Assembly (NCBI RefSeq): GCF_002008365.1
Contig: NZ_MRDL01000054.1
Coordinates: forward strand, 62,001-126,000
Length of the DNA: 64,000 nucleotides
DNA from: Rhizobium leguminosarum bv. viciae USDA 2370
GTDB lineage: Bacteria > Pseudomonadota > Alphaproteobacteria > Rhizobiales > Rhizobiaceae
Direction of reading: 5' to 3'
Under the pieces are notes generated by a model. It saw only the letters and a list, made by a program, of their open reading frames with translations. It was not told the origin of the DNA and searched no databases. Both the position numbers and the translations under genes were made by a program. Shown here one piece after another: positions 34,461 to 44,269 of the stretch. Position 1 is the first letter of the stretch. Each line of letters opens with the position of its first letter.

Positions 34461-34541
34461 AGAGCGCCGTGCTAAGGACGCTCTATCGCTTTGATTTGGT
34501 GCATAACCCCAAAAGGAGATTCCGATCTTCGGAGTTATGCG
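34461..34541. repeat. mosaic palindromic repeat, family B, divergent and shortened
   Basis: About 81 bp, AGAGCGCCGTGCTAAGGACGC and then GTGCATAACCCC...GGAGTTATGC. Same order of parts as the other copies, but the first palindrome lacks its middle. The 151 bp from 34542 to 34692 hold nothing I can support. Confidence 0.72.
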
Positions 34542-34692
34542 CTGACCGCAGAGACTGAATTCATTTGGAAAACTTGCAAGCGGCATCATCTGGCTGCGTT
34601 AACGCAAGTCGTCTTCCCGTCCGCCGCCGTATCGATCCGGGACAGATTGGCCGGCGCGGGCGGTGAATGTCGCAAATCGGGATTCCTGGAAC

Positions 34693-34724
34693 AAAAAAAC
34701 CGGAGACGTTTCCGTCCCCGGCTT
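34693..34724 (-). terminator. terminator of dnaJ
   Basis: An 11-bp stem with two G-U pairs (AACCGGAGACG / CGTCCCCGGCT), followed on the minus strand by seven T. It lies 26 nt past the dnaJ stop. Confidence 0.9.
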
Positions 34725-34749
34725 TCGAAATAGGCGTGTCGATTGCGGC

Positions 34750-35877
34750 TCAGCCTTCGAAGAATTCCTTCATGCGGGCAAAGAAGCCCGTCGATTCCGG
34801 ATTGTTCTCCTTGGAAGAAAGCTGCTCGAATTCCTGAAGCAGTTCGCGTTGCCGCTTGGTGAGCTTTTGCGGCGTCTCGATCTGGATCTGGATGTAGAGG
34901 TCGCCCGTCTGCACCGAACGCAGCACCGGCATTCCCTTGCCCTTGAGGCGGAACTGTTTGCCGACCTGCGTGCCCTCAGGCACGGTTACGCGCGACTTGG
35001 TGCCGTCAAGCGTCGCTACGTCGAAGGTTCCGCCGAGCGCGGCCGTCGTCATCGAGATCGGAACCGCGCAATAGAGATCGGCTCCGTCGCGCTGGTAGAA
35101 TTCATGCGGTTTGACCGACAGGAAGATGTAGAGATCGCCCGCTGGTCCGCCGCGGGCGCCGGCTTCGCCTTCGCCCTGCAGCCGGATGCGCGTGCCGTCC
35201 TCGATGCCGGCAGGGATGTTGACCGAGAGCGAACGCTCTTCCGTCACCCGGCCCTGGCCGTGGCACTTCGGGCAGGGATCGGGAATGATCTGGCCGCGGC
35301 CATGGCAGGTCGGGCAGGTCCGCTCGATCGAGAAGAAGCCCTGTGCCGCGCGCACGCGCCCCGTTCCCTGGCAGGTGCCGCAGTTCTTTGGCTGCGTGCC
35401 GGGCTTGGCGCCCGAACCCGTACAGACGTCGCAGGTGATCGAGGTGGGAACGCGGATCTGCGCCGTCTTGCCGGAGAAAGATTCTTCCAGCGTTATTTCC
35501 ATGTTGTAGCGAAGATCGGCACCACGCTCGCGGCCGCCCGACGAGCGCTGGCGAGCGCGCCCACCACCCATCATTTCGCCGAAGATATCCTCGAAGATGT
35601 CGGAGAAACCGCCGCCGGCAAATCCGCCGCCACCGCCGCCCATGCCGCCATGCTCGAAAGCCGCATGGCCATAGCGATCATAGGCCGCCCGCTTCTGCGG
35701 GTCCTTGAGCATCTCGTAGGCTTCGTTGATTTCCTTGAACTTCCGTTCGGCGTCCTTGTCATCCGGGTTTTTGTCCGGATGAAATTTCATCGCCAGTTTG
35801 CGGAAGGCGCTTTTCAGCTCTTTCTCGTCCGCCGACTTGGCTACACCCAGAGTTTCGTAAAAGTCCGCTTTTGCCAT
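34750..35877 (-). CDS. dnaJ: chaperone protein DnaJ
   Basis: Hsp40 co-chaperone that delivers clients to DnaK and stimulates its ATPase. The 375-aa protein has a J domain (1-70, HPDKN with the HPD triad), a Gly/Phe region (about 75-130), four CxxCxGxG zinc motifs (about 140-205, for example CDVCTGSGAKPG) and C-terminal substrate domains. It follows dnaK by 86 nt on the same strand, with a hairpin in between. Confidence 0.97.
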   Translation of the reverse strand: MAKADFYETLGVAKSADEKELKSAFRKLAMKFHPDKNPDDKDAERKFKEINEAYEMLKDPQKRAAYDRYGHAAFEHGGMGGGGGGFAGGGFSDIFEDIFGEMMGGGRARQRSSGGRERGADLRYNMEITLEESFSGKTAQIRVPTSITCDVCTGSGAKPGTQPKNCGTCQGTGRVRAAQGFFSIERTCPTCHGRGQIIPDPCPKCHGQGRVTEERSLSVNIPAGIEDGTRIRLQGEGEAGARGGPAGDLYIFLSVKPHEFYQRDGADLYCAVPISMTTAALGGTFDVATLDGTKSRVTVPEGTQVGKQFRLKGKGMPVLRSVQTGDLYIQIQIETPQKLTKRQRELLQEFEQLSSKENNPESTGFFARMKEFFEG

Positions 35878-35905
35878 TAAGGATTAAACCCCGGAAATGG
35901 ATTTT

Positions 35906-35929
35906 CCGGCTGCCATGGTGAGCAGCCGG
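35906..35929 (-). promoter_or_regulatory. intercistronic hairpin between dnaK and dnaJ
   Basis: An 8-bp stem CCGGCTGC / GCAGCCGG with an 8-nt loop, no T-run. It may give different mRNA stability to the two halves of the dnaK-dnaJ transcript. Confidence 0.45.
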
Positions 35930-35963
35930 ATCAGGTGTTGAAGCATAACCACGCCGTCGCGGA

Positions 35964-37880
<1,917 letters not shown>

Positions 37881-37991
37881 GTCATTCTCTCCTTGAAGCA
37901 AGCTGTCGGAACCCCGAGAAGGCATTTCCCTGACAGCCCCTTACGGGATGGGTCTACTTGCGATTACGCAATCGTGATTGCGGTGATGCGG

Positions 37992-38023
37992 CGTATATAA
38001 GGAGCGGTTTTCTGGACTGCAAG
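37992..38023 (-). promoter_or_regulatory. RpoH (sigma-32) heat-shock promoter of dnaK-dnaJ
   Basis: On the minus strand CTTG and CTTATATACG are 18 nt apart. The alpha-proteobacterial RpoH consensus is CTTG-N17/18-CYTATNTNNG, and every specified base matches. It lies about 110 bp upstream of dnaK. Confidence 0.88.
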
Positions 38024-38123
38024 GCGAGAAATGCCCCGGAATCCAGCAAAACGAATGTGTTGCGTTCAATTTTTACAGTAGCCGGGAAAGAGGTCGCCCC
38101 ATGTCCGGAAAGCGGCCGATTTT

Positions 38124-38230
38124 TAGAGCATGTCGCGCAAAACTGTGAAGCGGTCTTGCGACGACGACATGCGTAAAACGAAGACCTAAAGCGCGAGGAG
38201 CGATTCTGAAAGATCGCGATGCGCTTTAGA
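38124..38230. repeat. mosaic palindromic repeat, family A, long form
   Basis: A 107-bp copy, TAGAGCATGTCGCGC to GATGCGCTTTAGA, the same two-part structure as at 2341. It lies between the dnaK promoter and the end of the PBP gene. Confidence 0.85.
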
Positions 38231-38264
38231 GCATCGGGCTTGTGTTGGACGTGCAGCAAAGATC

Positions 38265-40640
38265 TCACTGGCCCATGATCAGATCGAGCAGCGTCGTGCG
38301 CCGCGGCTGGACAGAAGAGGTTGTCTGCGCGCCTCCGACATCCCCGGGTGGCACCACGCCCTCATAGTTCGAGCCGCCGCCTTCGGCAATGTCTGCGGGC
38401 GGAACCGGGCCATTGCCGGAGCTTGCCGCCTGCTGCCGGACAGGCGCTTGCGGATAGCGGTTTGCATTGTCGTCGCCGCCGAAGACGCCGGAAATGATAC
38501 CGCCGATCGTCGACGGCGGCGCCTCGGCCGTCATCGGTTGCCCGCTGCCCAACTGCCCATCGCCCGCTTGTCCATCACCAGGGGCTGCCTGCGCCATCGG
38601 CTGACCATTGTTCGGATCGGCGATCAACTGGCCGTTGCCGAAGAGCGGTGCCGGCGAAAGACCCTTGTGGGCGGCGATCATGAATTCCTTCCAGGCCTTG
38701 GCGGGCAAGCCGCCGCCTGTCACCTTCTTCATCGGCTTGCCGTCGTCATTGCCGAACCAGACCCCCGTGGTGAGGTTGCTGGTGAAGCCGACGAAGAGCG
38801 CGTCGCGCGAATTCTGCGTTGTGCCGGTCTTTCCCGCCGCCTGCCAGCCTGGGATCTTAGCGCTCTTGCCGGTGCCGTTGTCGATGACGCCCATCATCAT
38901 CGCATCCATCTCGGCGACGATCTGCTCGGAGAGCACGCGCGGCGGGCTGTCATAGGTATTTTCGTAGAGAACCTTCCCTTCGGCAGTCGTCACCCGGCGG
39001 ATGACGTGCGGCGTCGCCTTGTAGCCGCCGTTCATGAAGGCGGCATAGGAGGCGGTAAGTTCCATCAGCGACACCTCGGACGTACCGAGCGCGATCGAGG
39101 CGTTCGGCTGCAGCTCGCTTTCGATGCCGAGCCGGTGGGCAAGCTTGATCACCTGATCCGGCCCGTCATACATCACCAGCTGGGCGGCCACCGTGTTCAG
39201 CGACTTGGCCAGCGCGGTCGCCAGCGTCACTTCGCCATTGTATTTCTTCTCGTAATTTTCGGGCGTCCAGTCACCAATCCGGATCGGCGCGTCGTTGAAC
39301 ACCGAATAGGGCGTCAGCCCCTTCTCGAGTGCTGCGGCATAGACGAAGGGCTTGAACGAGGAACCCGGCTGGCGTTTGGCCTTGACGGCGCGGTTGAACT
39401 GGCTCGTCGCATAGTCCCTGCCGCCGACGAGCGCCCGGATCGCGCCGGTGCCGTCGATCGAGACGAGGGCCGCCTGCGAGGCGTCGAGCTTCCCGCCCTC
39501 CTTGTCGAGCACGTCGACCAGCGATTGCTCGGCCTTCTTTTCCAGCGACTTGTCGATCGTCGTATCGACGATGACGTCTTCCTTGACGTCGCCGATCAGA
39601 CCCGGCAGCTCGTCCATCACCATGTCGGCGACATAGTGCCCGGCGCCCGACCAGTAGCTCTTGGCCGAAGCCGGGGTCTGTGACATCGCCGTCTTGACCT
39701 CGGAATCGGTGATGAAACCCTGTTCGCGCATTGCTGCGAGCACGAGTTGGGCGCGGGCATTCGCCGCGTCGGCATCGCGGGCCGGCGAAAGCCGCGACGG
39801 CGCCTTGAGCAGGCCGGCCAGCACCGCGGCCTCGCCGAGGTTCACGTCACGCGCCGATTTGTTGAAGTAGCGGCGTGATGCCGCCTCGACACCATAGGCG
39901 TTCGATCCGAAGAACACCCGGTTGAGATACATCGCAAGGATCTGGTCCTTGGTGTATTTCTGCTCCAGCCACAGCGCGAGCAGCACCTCCTGCACCTTAC
40001 GTTCCAGCGTCCTGTCCGGGGAGAGGAAGAGGTTCTTGGCAAGCTGCTGCGTCAGCGTCGAGCCACCCTGCACCATGTGGCCGGCCGTGAAGTTGGTCAC
40101 GATCGCCCGGCCGAGGCCGAGCGGATCGACGCCGAAATGCGAATAGAAACGCCGATCCTCGATGGCGATGACGGCTTCCGGAATATAGGGCGACATGTTT
40201 TCGAGCGACAGCGCCTCGCCGCCGGTCGCGCCGCGATTGGCGATGACGCTGCCGTCGACGGCAGTAATCTTCACATTCGGCGGCCGTTCCGGGATCGCCC
40301 ATGTGCTGGCGCTCGGCATGCGCGAGCCATAATAGACCACAAGCCCGGCAACGCCGATGCCCGCCCAGATGAAAAGCACGACGCACCAGTAGATGACGCG
40401 GCGCAGGAATCCGAAAAACCCGCCGCCTTCACGCTCCCGCGGCTCGCGCCGCCGCCGGCGGGCTGCACGTTGCGGTGGGGGTTTCGAGCCGCCGCGGCGC
40501 TGGGATCGGCCTCCGGCTATGCGATCGTCGGCATCGAGCGAGAATTCGTCATCGTCGCGCGCCGGGCGGCCGCTGAAGGACGGTTCTATTCTGTCGCCTG
40601 ATCTGCCTCTGCCTGCCATCGCGGACCGGTCACACCCCAT
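38265..40640 (-). CDS. class A penicillin-binding protein (PBP1A-type)
   Basis: Bifunctional peptidoglycan polymerase of the inner membrane. The 791-aa protein has a basic N-terminal cytoplasmic part (1-80), one transmembrane segment (about 83-110), a glycosyltransferase GT51 domain (EDRRFYSHFG, GGSTLTQQLAKNLF) and a transpeptidase domain with SSFK, SLN and KTGTT. A Gly/Pro/Gln-rich tail of about 110 residues follows. ATG at 40640 is provisional; a TTG at 40658 and an ATG at 40619 are alternatives, all with weak ribosome sites. A CtrA-like box is 130 bp upstream, suggesting cell-cycle control (inference). Confidence 0.93.
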   Translation of the reverse strand: MGCDRSAMAGRGRSGDRIEPSFSGRPARDDDEFSLDADDRIAGGRSQRRGGSKPPPQRAARRRRREPREREGGGFFGFLRRVIYWCVVLFIWAGIGVAGLVVYYGSRMPSASTWAIPERPPNVKITAVDGSVIANRGATGGEALSLENMSPYIPEAVIAIEDRRFYSHFGVDPLGLGRAIVTNFTAGHMVQGGSTLTQQLAKNLFLSPDRTLERKVQEVLLALWLEQKYTKDQILAMYLNRVFFGSNAYGVEAASRRYFNKSARDVNLGEAAVLAGLLKAPSRLSPARDADAANARAQLVLAAMREQGFITDSEVKTAMSQTPASAKSYWSGAGHYVADMVMDELPGLIGDVKEDVIVDTTIDKSLEKKAEQSLVDVLDKEGGKLDASQAALVSIDGTGAIRALVGGRDYATSQFNRAVKAKRQPGSSFKPFVYAAALEKGLTPYSVFNDAPIRIGDWTPENYEKKYNGEVTLATALAKSLNTVAAQLVMYDGPDQVIKLAHRLGIESELQPNASIALGTSEVSLMELTASYAAFMNGGYKATPHVIRRVTTAEGKVLYENTYDSPPRVLSEQIVAEMDAMMMGVIDNGTGKSAKIPGWQAAGKTGTTQNSRDALFVGFTSNLTTGVWFGNDDGKPMKKVTGGGLPAKAWKEFMIAAHKGLSPAPLFGNGQLIADPNNGQPMAQAAPGDGQAGDGQLGSGQPMTAEAPPSTIGGIISGVFGGDDNANRYPQAPVRQQAASSGNGPVPPADIAEGGGSNYEGVVPPGDVGGAQTTSSVQPRRTTLLDLIMGQ

Positions 40641-40680
40641 GTTCGATCGCGAAGCCAACTTCGCATAACGGTGCTCTTCT

Positions 40681-40745
40681 CCAGCGCCGCGCGTCTTTTC
40701 AGACGCGCAAAGGACGCTGGAGCACTTTGAGTGCCGCCGTGATCA
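40681..40745. repeat. mosaic palindromic repeat, family B, first half only
   Basis: 65 bp, CCAGCGCCGCGCGTC...GCGCAAAGGACGCTGG then GCACTTTGAGTGC. The second palindrome is missing. It lies between the PBP start and the CtrA-like box. Confidence 0.8.
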
Positions 40746-40771
40746 TCCGACTGAACTGTAAATGCGGCGAT

Positions 40772-40786
40772 TTAACGGGGTGTTAA
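40772..40786. promoter_or_regulatory. candidate CtrA box upstream of the PBP gene
   Basis: TTAA-CGGGGTG-TTAA, spacing exactly 7, matching the CtrA consensus TTAA-N7-TTAA. It is 132 bp before the chosen PBP start and just past the end of the small gene at 40831. Confidence 0.5.
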
Positions 40787-40830
40787 TAATGGAAAGTAAA
40801 GCAAATCGCGCCGGGCGACAGCATTGGCCT

Positions 40831-41052
40831 TCAGAACTGCCGGGCCTCGTAATCGTCGAGCGTTTCCGGGTCCTGCTTATATTCCCACTCGCCCAGATGA
40901 AAGCGGCGCCAGATCTGGCCGGAAGGGTTAAGGCTCGCCCCATCGGTGAGGCGCACAGGCAGGATAGGGTTGTGTTTATGCCAAACGGTAACATCTGTGG
41001 CGGCTGCCCGAGGGGCGAAAAGCCCGAAGAAAGCCAGGTAGTCTTGCGTCAT
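40831..41052 (-). CDS. small protein of unknown function (73 aa)
   Basis: I do not recognise the family. The ATG at 41052 starts MTQDYLAFFGLF; the later WHKHNPILPVRLTDG and RRFHLGEWEYKQDPETLDDY give a soluble, aromatic- and acid-rich C-terminus. The ribosome site is weak. Frame, base composition and ending look like a real gene, but I have no second line of evidence. The interval 41053-41288 upstream has no other gene I can support. Confidence 0.55.
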   Translation of the reverse strand: MTQDYLAFFGLFAPRAAATDVTVWHKHNPILPVRLTDGASLNPSGQIWRRFHLGEWEYKQDPETLDDYEARQF

Positions 41053-41288
41053 CAGGGTCCAGCCTCGAACGGATTAAAATCAATCCGCAACTTCACAAAA
41101 CTGCAATAAAGAATCCTGCAAAACAAGAGCCTCGCGATGGCTTCACATCAAATTGTCGGTGACCGCATTCGAGGATCGATGCTTCCCCCGCGGTTCCTGT
41201 CTTGCGCTCGCCGGCGAAGCGGCGCGCGTCGTGAAAACAAAGGCCCCGAAGTGCGTGGCGTGAGTTACGTGCGATACGACGTGGATTA

Positions 41289-41391
41289 CCGCGCCGCGCG
41301 TCTTTTCGAGAAGCGCAAAGGACGCTGTAACACTTTGAATTACTGCATAATTTCGTCCTTAAATTCGATTCCGATTTAAGGAATTATGCAG
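41289..41391. repeat. mosaic palindromic repeat, family B
   Basis: 103 bp; first part GCGCCGCGCGTC...GCGCAAAGGACGC, second part ACTGCATAATTTCGTCC...TAAGGAATTATGCAG. It ends directly at the stress promoter that starts at 41397. Confidence 0.87.
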
Positions 41392-41396
41392 GAGGC

Positions 41397-41421
41397 GGAA
41401 CCAATAGGCTCCGCGATTGTT
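41397..41421 (+). promoter_or_regulatory. EcfG/RpoE2-type general-stress promoter
   Basis: GGAAC, then 18 nt, then TT (more fully GGAAC-N17-GTT). The general-stress sigma factor of alpha-proteobacteria uses GGAAC-N18/19-TT. No protein gene begins downstream on this strand, but the RNA-like element at 41429 does. Confidence 0.7.
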
Positions 41422-41428
41422 TAAGTAC

Positions 41429-41537
41429 AAGCGGGACAACCCCTCACGTCCCGCGCATGATCGGCCGTCTCCCCTCAACACGCGCCGATCGACATCAGGC
41501 CCGGTGCATCCCTCATGGGAGCGCCGGGCTTTTTCTT
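41429..41537 (+). ncRNA. candidate stress-induced small RNA with C-rich loops
   Basis: About 109 nt with three hairpins. Hairpin 1: 7-bp stem GCGGGAC / GTCCCGC (41431-41454), loop AACCCCTCAC. Hairpin 2: 7-bp stem GATCGGC / GCCGATC (41459-41490), loop with CTCCCCTCAAC. Hairpin 3 is an intrinsic terminator, a GCCCGGTGC / GCGCCGGGC stem (41499-41529), loop with CCTCA, and then TTTTTCTT. All three loops carry CCCTCA or CCCCTCA, which can pair with GAGG-type ribosome-binding sites. Ends are estimated from the promoter and T-run. No coding frame fits it. Confidence 0.72.
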
Positions 41538-41570
41538 GGGTGTTTTCCCTTGGCTTCAAGCCTCGGAAGA

Positions 41571-41587
41571 GGACGGCGCTGCCGTCC
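41571..41587 (-). terminator. hairpin after the SH3 protein gene
   Basis: A GGACGGC / GCCGTCC stem with loop GCT just past the gene at 41598, no strong T-run. It may end the minus-strand mRNA before it runs antisense to the small RNA. Confidence 0.45.
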
Positions 41588-41597
41588 CCTTTCTGTT

Positions 41598-42266
41598 TCA
41601 TTCGTCGCAGGAGGGATCGCCGGGGCGGCAATCAAAGTCCCTGCGGTCGGGCCTGCGATCATCGCCTCTCCGGTCGTCCCTCTGCCGTTCACCTCTTTGC
41701 CGATCGCCCCTCTGCCGATCGTCCCTTTGATTGTCGTCGCGCCAGTCACGATTGCGGTCGCGCCCATCTCGGTCGCCATCCCGCTCGCGCCAGTTACGGT
41801 CGCGATCCCGGTTATCCCGATCGCGATCGCGATCCCGATTGTCGCGGTCGCGATAGTAATAGTCCGGGCCGCGGCTCCAGCGGTCACGGTCGCGATAGAA
41901 ATCGCGGTTGCGGTAGTAGCGGTCCCAATAATTGTCGACGCTGAAGCGAATCATCGGAATGCCGAGCGGACGGTAATATTGCGGGCCGACATAGACGCGG
42001 CGCTGCTGGTAGGAGGCCTGCACGTACTGGCCGGAAACCCAGCCGCGGCCGCCGTAGAATTCCACGTCGCACCAGTTGACGTCGGAAAGGCATCCGCGGA
42101 TTTCGACGGAAGAACCAGCCGGGATGACCGCGACGGCAGGATAACGGGTGCTCGGACCCGCACGCATGTTGACGTTCGCCGTCGAGTAGCCCTCGGCAGC
42201 CTGCGCTACGGCAGGCGCCAGCATAAGCAGGCCGACCGCTGCGATTTTAACAAAGAGATTTTTCAC
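41598..42266 (-). CDS. secreted SH3-domain protein with Arg/Asp-rich tail
   Basis: A 222-aa protein with signal peptide (1-23, ending AQA) and one bacterial SH3 domain (about 28-82, VNMRAGPSTRYP... and GRGWVSGQYVQ). A Tyr-rich linker follows. The C-terminal 90 residues are a low-complexity run of RDR, RDN and RDD units ending with two cysteines (DFDCRPGDPSCDE). The tail is strongly charged and likely disordered. Its DNA is repetitive on both strands, so length may vary between strains. Likely periplasmic. It has a relative at 28988. Confidence 0.83.
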   Translation of the reverse strand: MKNLFVKIAAVGLLMLAPAVAQAAEGYSTANVNMRAGPSTRYPAVAVIPAGSSVEIRGCLSDVNWCDVEFYGGRGWVSGQYVQASYQQRRVYVGPQYYRPLGIPMIRFSVDNYWDRYYRNRDFYRDRDRWSRGPDYYYRDRDNRDRDRDRDNRDRDRNWRERDGDRDGRDRNRDWRDDNQRDDRQRGDRQRGERQRDDRRGDDRRPDRRDFDCRPGDPSCDE

Positions 42267-42495
42267 GCTTCTCAGTCCTTGTTGGCACGTTTTTCAGGCA
42301 GCGCTGGGCCGCGTTTCCTTGGCATATGCCACTGAAACAAAAGATAGACGGATCGCCCGCAGGTGTTTAGGGCGTTATCATTCGTCTTATCTTTCAATGG
42401 CTTATGCGTCGCTCGCGATGAACGTAGCTTGAACGGCGAAATGTCTGTCAGCGCCCTTGAGCCGCGAGTAGTGCTTCCGGCAAGGGCGGGCACTG

Positions 42496-42511
42496 TTAAC
42501 GGTCCGTTAAC
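42496..42511 (+). promoter_or_regulatory. perfect CtrA box
   Basis: TTAA-CGGTCCG-TTAAC, matching the full CtrA consensus TTAA-N7-TTAAC. It is also the centre of a perfect 17-bp inverted repeat GTTAACGG-T-CCGTTAAC (42495-42511). It is 230 bp upstream of the SH3 gene and 79 bp upstream of an orphan plus-strand terminator. The remaining bases from 42267 to 42589 hold no gene I can support. Confidence 0.65.
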
Positions 42512-42589
42512 CTTTCGGCGGCAGTCTCATTGCAATACCCGCTTGCTCCTTGACCACGGATGAACTGGCACTGAGATGAGCGGATGACG

Positions 42590-42615
42590 AAAGGCCGGGT
42601 CGAACCGGCCTTTTT
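42590..42615 (+). terminator. orphan intrinsic terminator, plus strand
   Basis: A 9-bp perfect stem (AAAGGCCGG / CCGGCCTTT, 6-nt loop) with a T-run (TTTTTGTTTG) on the plus strand. No protein gene precedes it on that strand; the minus strand has only three T, so it is poor as the end of the dipeptidase mRNA. Confidence 0.8.
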
Positions 42616-42666
42616 GTTTGTCGCGACTTTGCGTGGCGCATCTTGATGGAAGGTGCGCCTTTTCCA

Positions 42667-44055
42667 TCAGGCAGCGAGCGACTGAAGAATCCGCACCCAG
42701 GAGCGGATGCCCTTGTGGTAGGAGATAAGCTCGTATTTCTCGTTCGGCGAGTGGATGCGATCATCGCTGAGGCCGAAGCCGACGAGCAGCGATTCCATGC
42801 CGAGCATCTTCTGGAAATCCCCGACGATCGGGATCGACCCGCCCATGCCGATGACGATGGCGGGTTTCGGCCACTCGTCGGAAAGCGCGTTCTTCGCCTT
42901 TGTCAGAACCGGCGAATCGTAGGAGAGATGAATTGCCGGCGAGCCGCCATGCGGATGGAACTCCACCGAGCAATCGGCGGGAATCTTCGAGCTGATATAG
43001 CTGCGGAAAGCCTCGCGGATGGCGGCCGGATCCTGCGTGCCGACAAGCCGGAACGAAACCTTGGCCGAAGCCTTGGCGGCGATCACCGTCTTGAAGCCTT
43101 CGCCGGTATACCCGCCCCAGATGCCGTTGATTTCGGCGGTTGGCCGGGCCCAGGTGAGTTCCAGCACCGAACGGCCCTTCTCGCCGGATGGAATGGAAAG
43201 GCCGACTTCGCCGAGGAAGCTCTCTGCGGTCTTGCCGAGCGTCTCCCATGACGCCTTGATGTTGTCAGGCGTCTCCTCGACGCCTTCATAGAAGCCGTCA
43301 AGCGTGATGCGGCCCGTCTCGTCATGCAGGCCGGCAAGAGCCTCGACGAGAATATGGATCGGATTGGCCGCCGCGCCGCCGAAGAGACCGGAATGCAGGT
43401 CGCGGTCCGCCGCCGTCACGATCACTTCCTCGCCGACGAGGCCGCGCAATGCTGCGGCGATCGCTGGCGTGTCGCGGTCCCACATGCCGGTATCGCAGAC
43501 GAGCGCATAGTCGGCCTTGAGCTCTGCGGCATTGGCTTCGAGAAAAGGCTTCAGGGACGGCGAACCGGATTCCTCCTCGCCCTCGAAGAGAATGGTAATG
43601 CGGCAGGGAAGCGCGCCGTTGATCTCCGTATAGGCGCGGCAAGCCTCGACGAAGGTCATCAACTGGCCCTTGTCGTCGGAGGTGCCGCGGCCGGTCAGGA
43701 TCTTGCGGCCCTCGCCGACATCCTTGATCGATGGCTCGAACGGGTCGTTTTCCCAGAGTTCGATCGGATCGACCGGCTGAACATCGTAATGGCCGTAGAA
43801 GAGAACATGCGGCGCATCGGCGGACGCGCCGGCATGATGGGCGACGACCATCGGATGGCCTGGTGTATCGCGCACCGAGGCCGTAAAACCGAGCGTCCCG
43901 AGATAAGCGACGAGCCATTCCGCAGCCTTTCGGCATTCGGCTTTGTAGGCGGGATCGGTGGATATCGACTGGATGCGCAGAAGCTCGAACAGCTTGTCGA
44001 GGCTCGATGGAAGATTCTGATCCGCGCGCGCAAGCACTTGACGTACATCGGTCAT
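42667..44055 (-). CDS. M20 family metallo-dipeptidase
   Basis: A 462-aa zinc peptidase of the M20/CNDP-like dipeptidase branch. The first metal site is FYGHYDVQP (His, Asp), the catalytic Asp and the bridging GRGTSDDKG follow, and EGEEESGS carries the catalytic Glu pair. The dimerisation domain is in the middle. The ATG at 44055 has AAAAAGGAG upstream; the frame beyond is open for 34 residues. Substrate likely a dipeptide. Confidence 0.92.
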   Translation of the reverse strand: MTDVRQVLARADQNLPSSLDKLFELLRIQSISTDPAYKAECRKAAEWLVAYLGTLGFTASVRDTPGHPMVVAHHAGASADAPHVLFYGHYDVQPVDPIELWENDPFEPSIKDVGEGRKILTGRGTSDDKGQLMTFVEACRAYTEINGALPCRITILFEGEEESGSPSLKPFLEANAAELKADYALVCDTGMWDRDTPAIAAALRGLVGEEVIVTAADRDLHSGLFGGAAANPIHILVEALAGLHDETGRITLDGFYEGVEETPDNIKASWETLGKTAESFLGEVGLSIPSGEKGRSVLELTWARPTAEINGIWGGYTGEGFKTVIAAKASAKVSFRLVGTQDPAAIREAFRSYISSKIPADCSVEFHPHGGSPAIHLSYDSPVLTKAKNALSDEWPKPAIVIGMGGSIPIVGDFQKMLGMESLLVGFGLSDDRIHSPNEKYELISYHKGIRSWVRILQSLAA

Positions 44056-44269
44056 TTTCGACTCCTTTTTGAAATTCGGCCGGACGATAGACCAAACCAG
44101 ATAGGCAGGCGAGGCGGAAAAACAAAAAATCGGCGGCGCGAAAGACCGGCGGGGCATAGACTAATATCAAGAAGATTTGCTGGTTAATATAGAAGAGAAT
44201 TCTAATTCAATTTACCGTTATTTAGCATAACCTAAATAGCCTGACCGAATTCAGCTGTGCGAGGTTCGG

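Noticed and set aside
41457..42335. 292-codon plus-strand frame with hydrophobic repeats (VAIPVIPIAIAIPI)
   Set aside because: Exactly the reverse complement of the Arg/Asp repeats of the SH3 protein. The hydrophobic look is a codon artefact.
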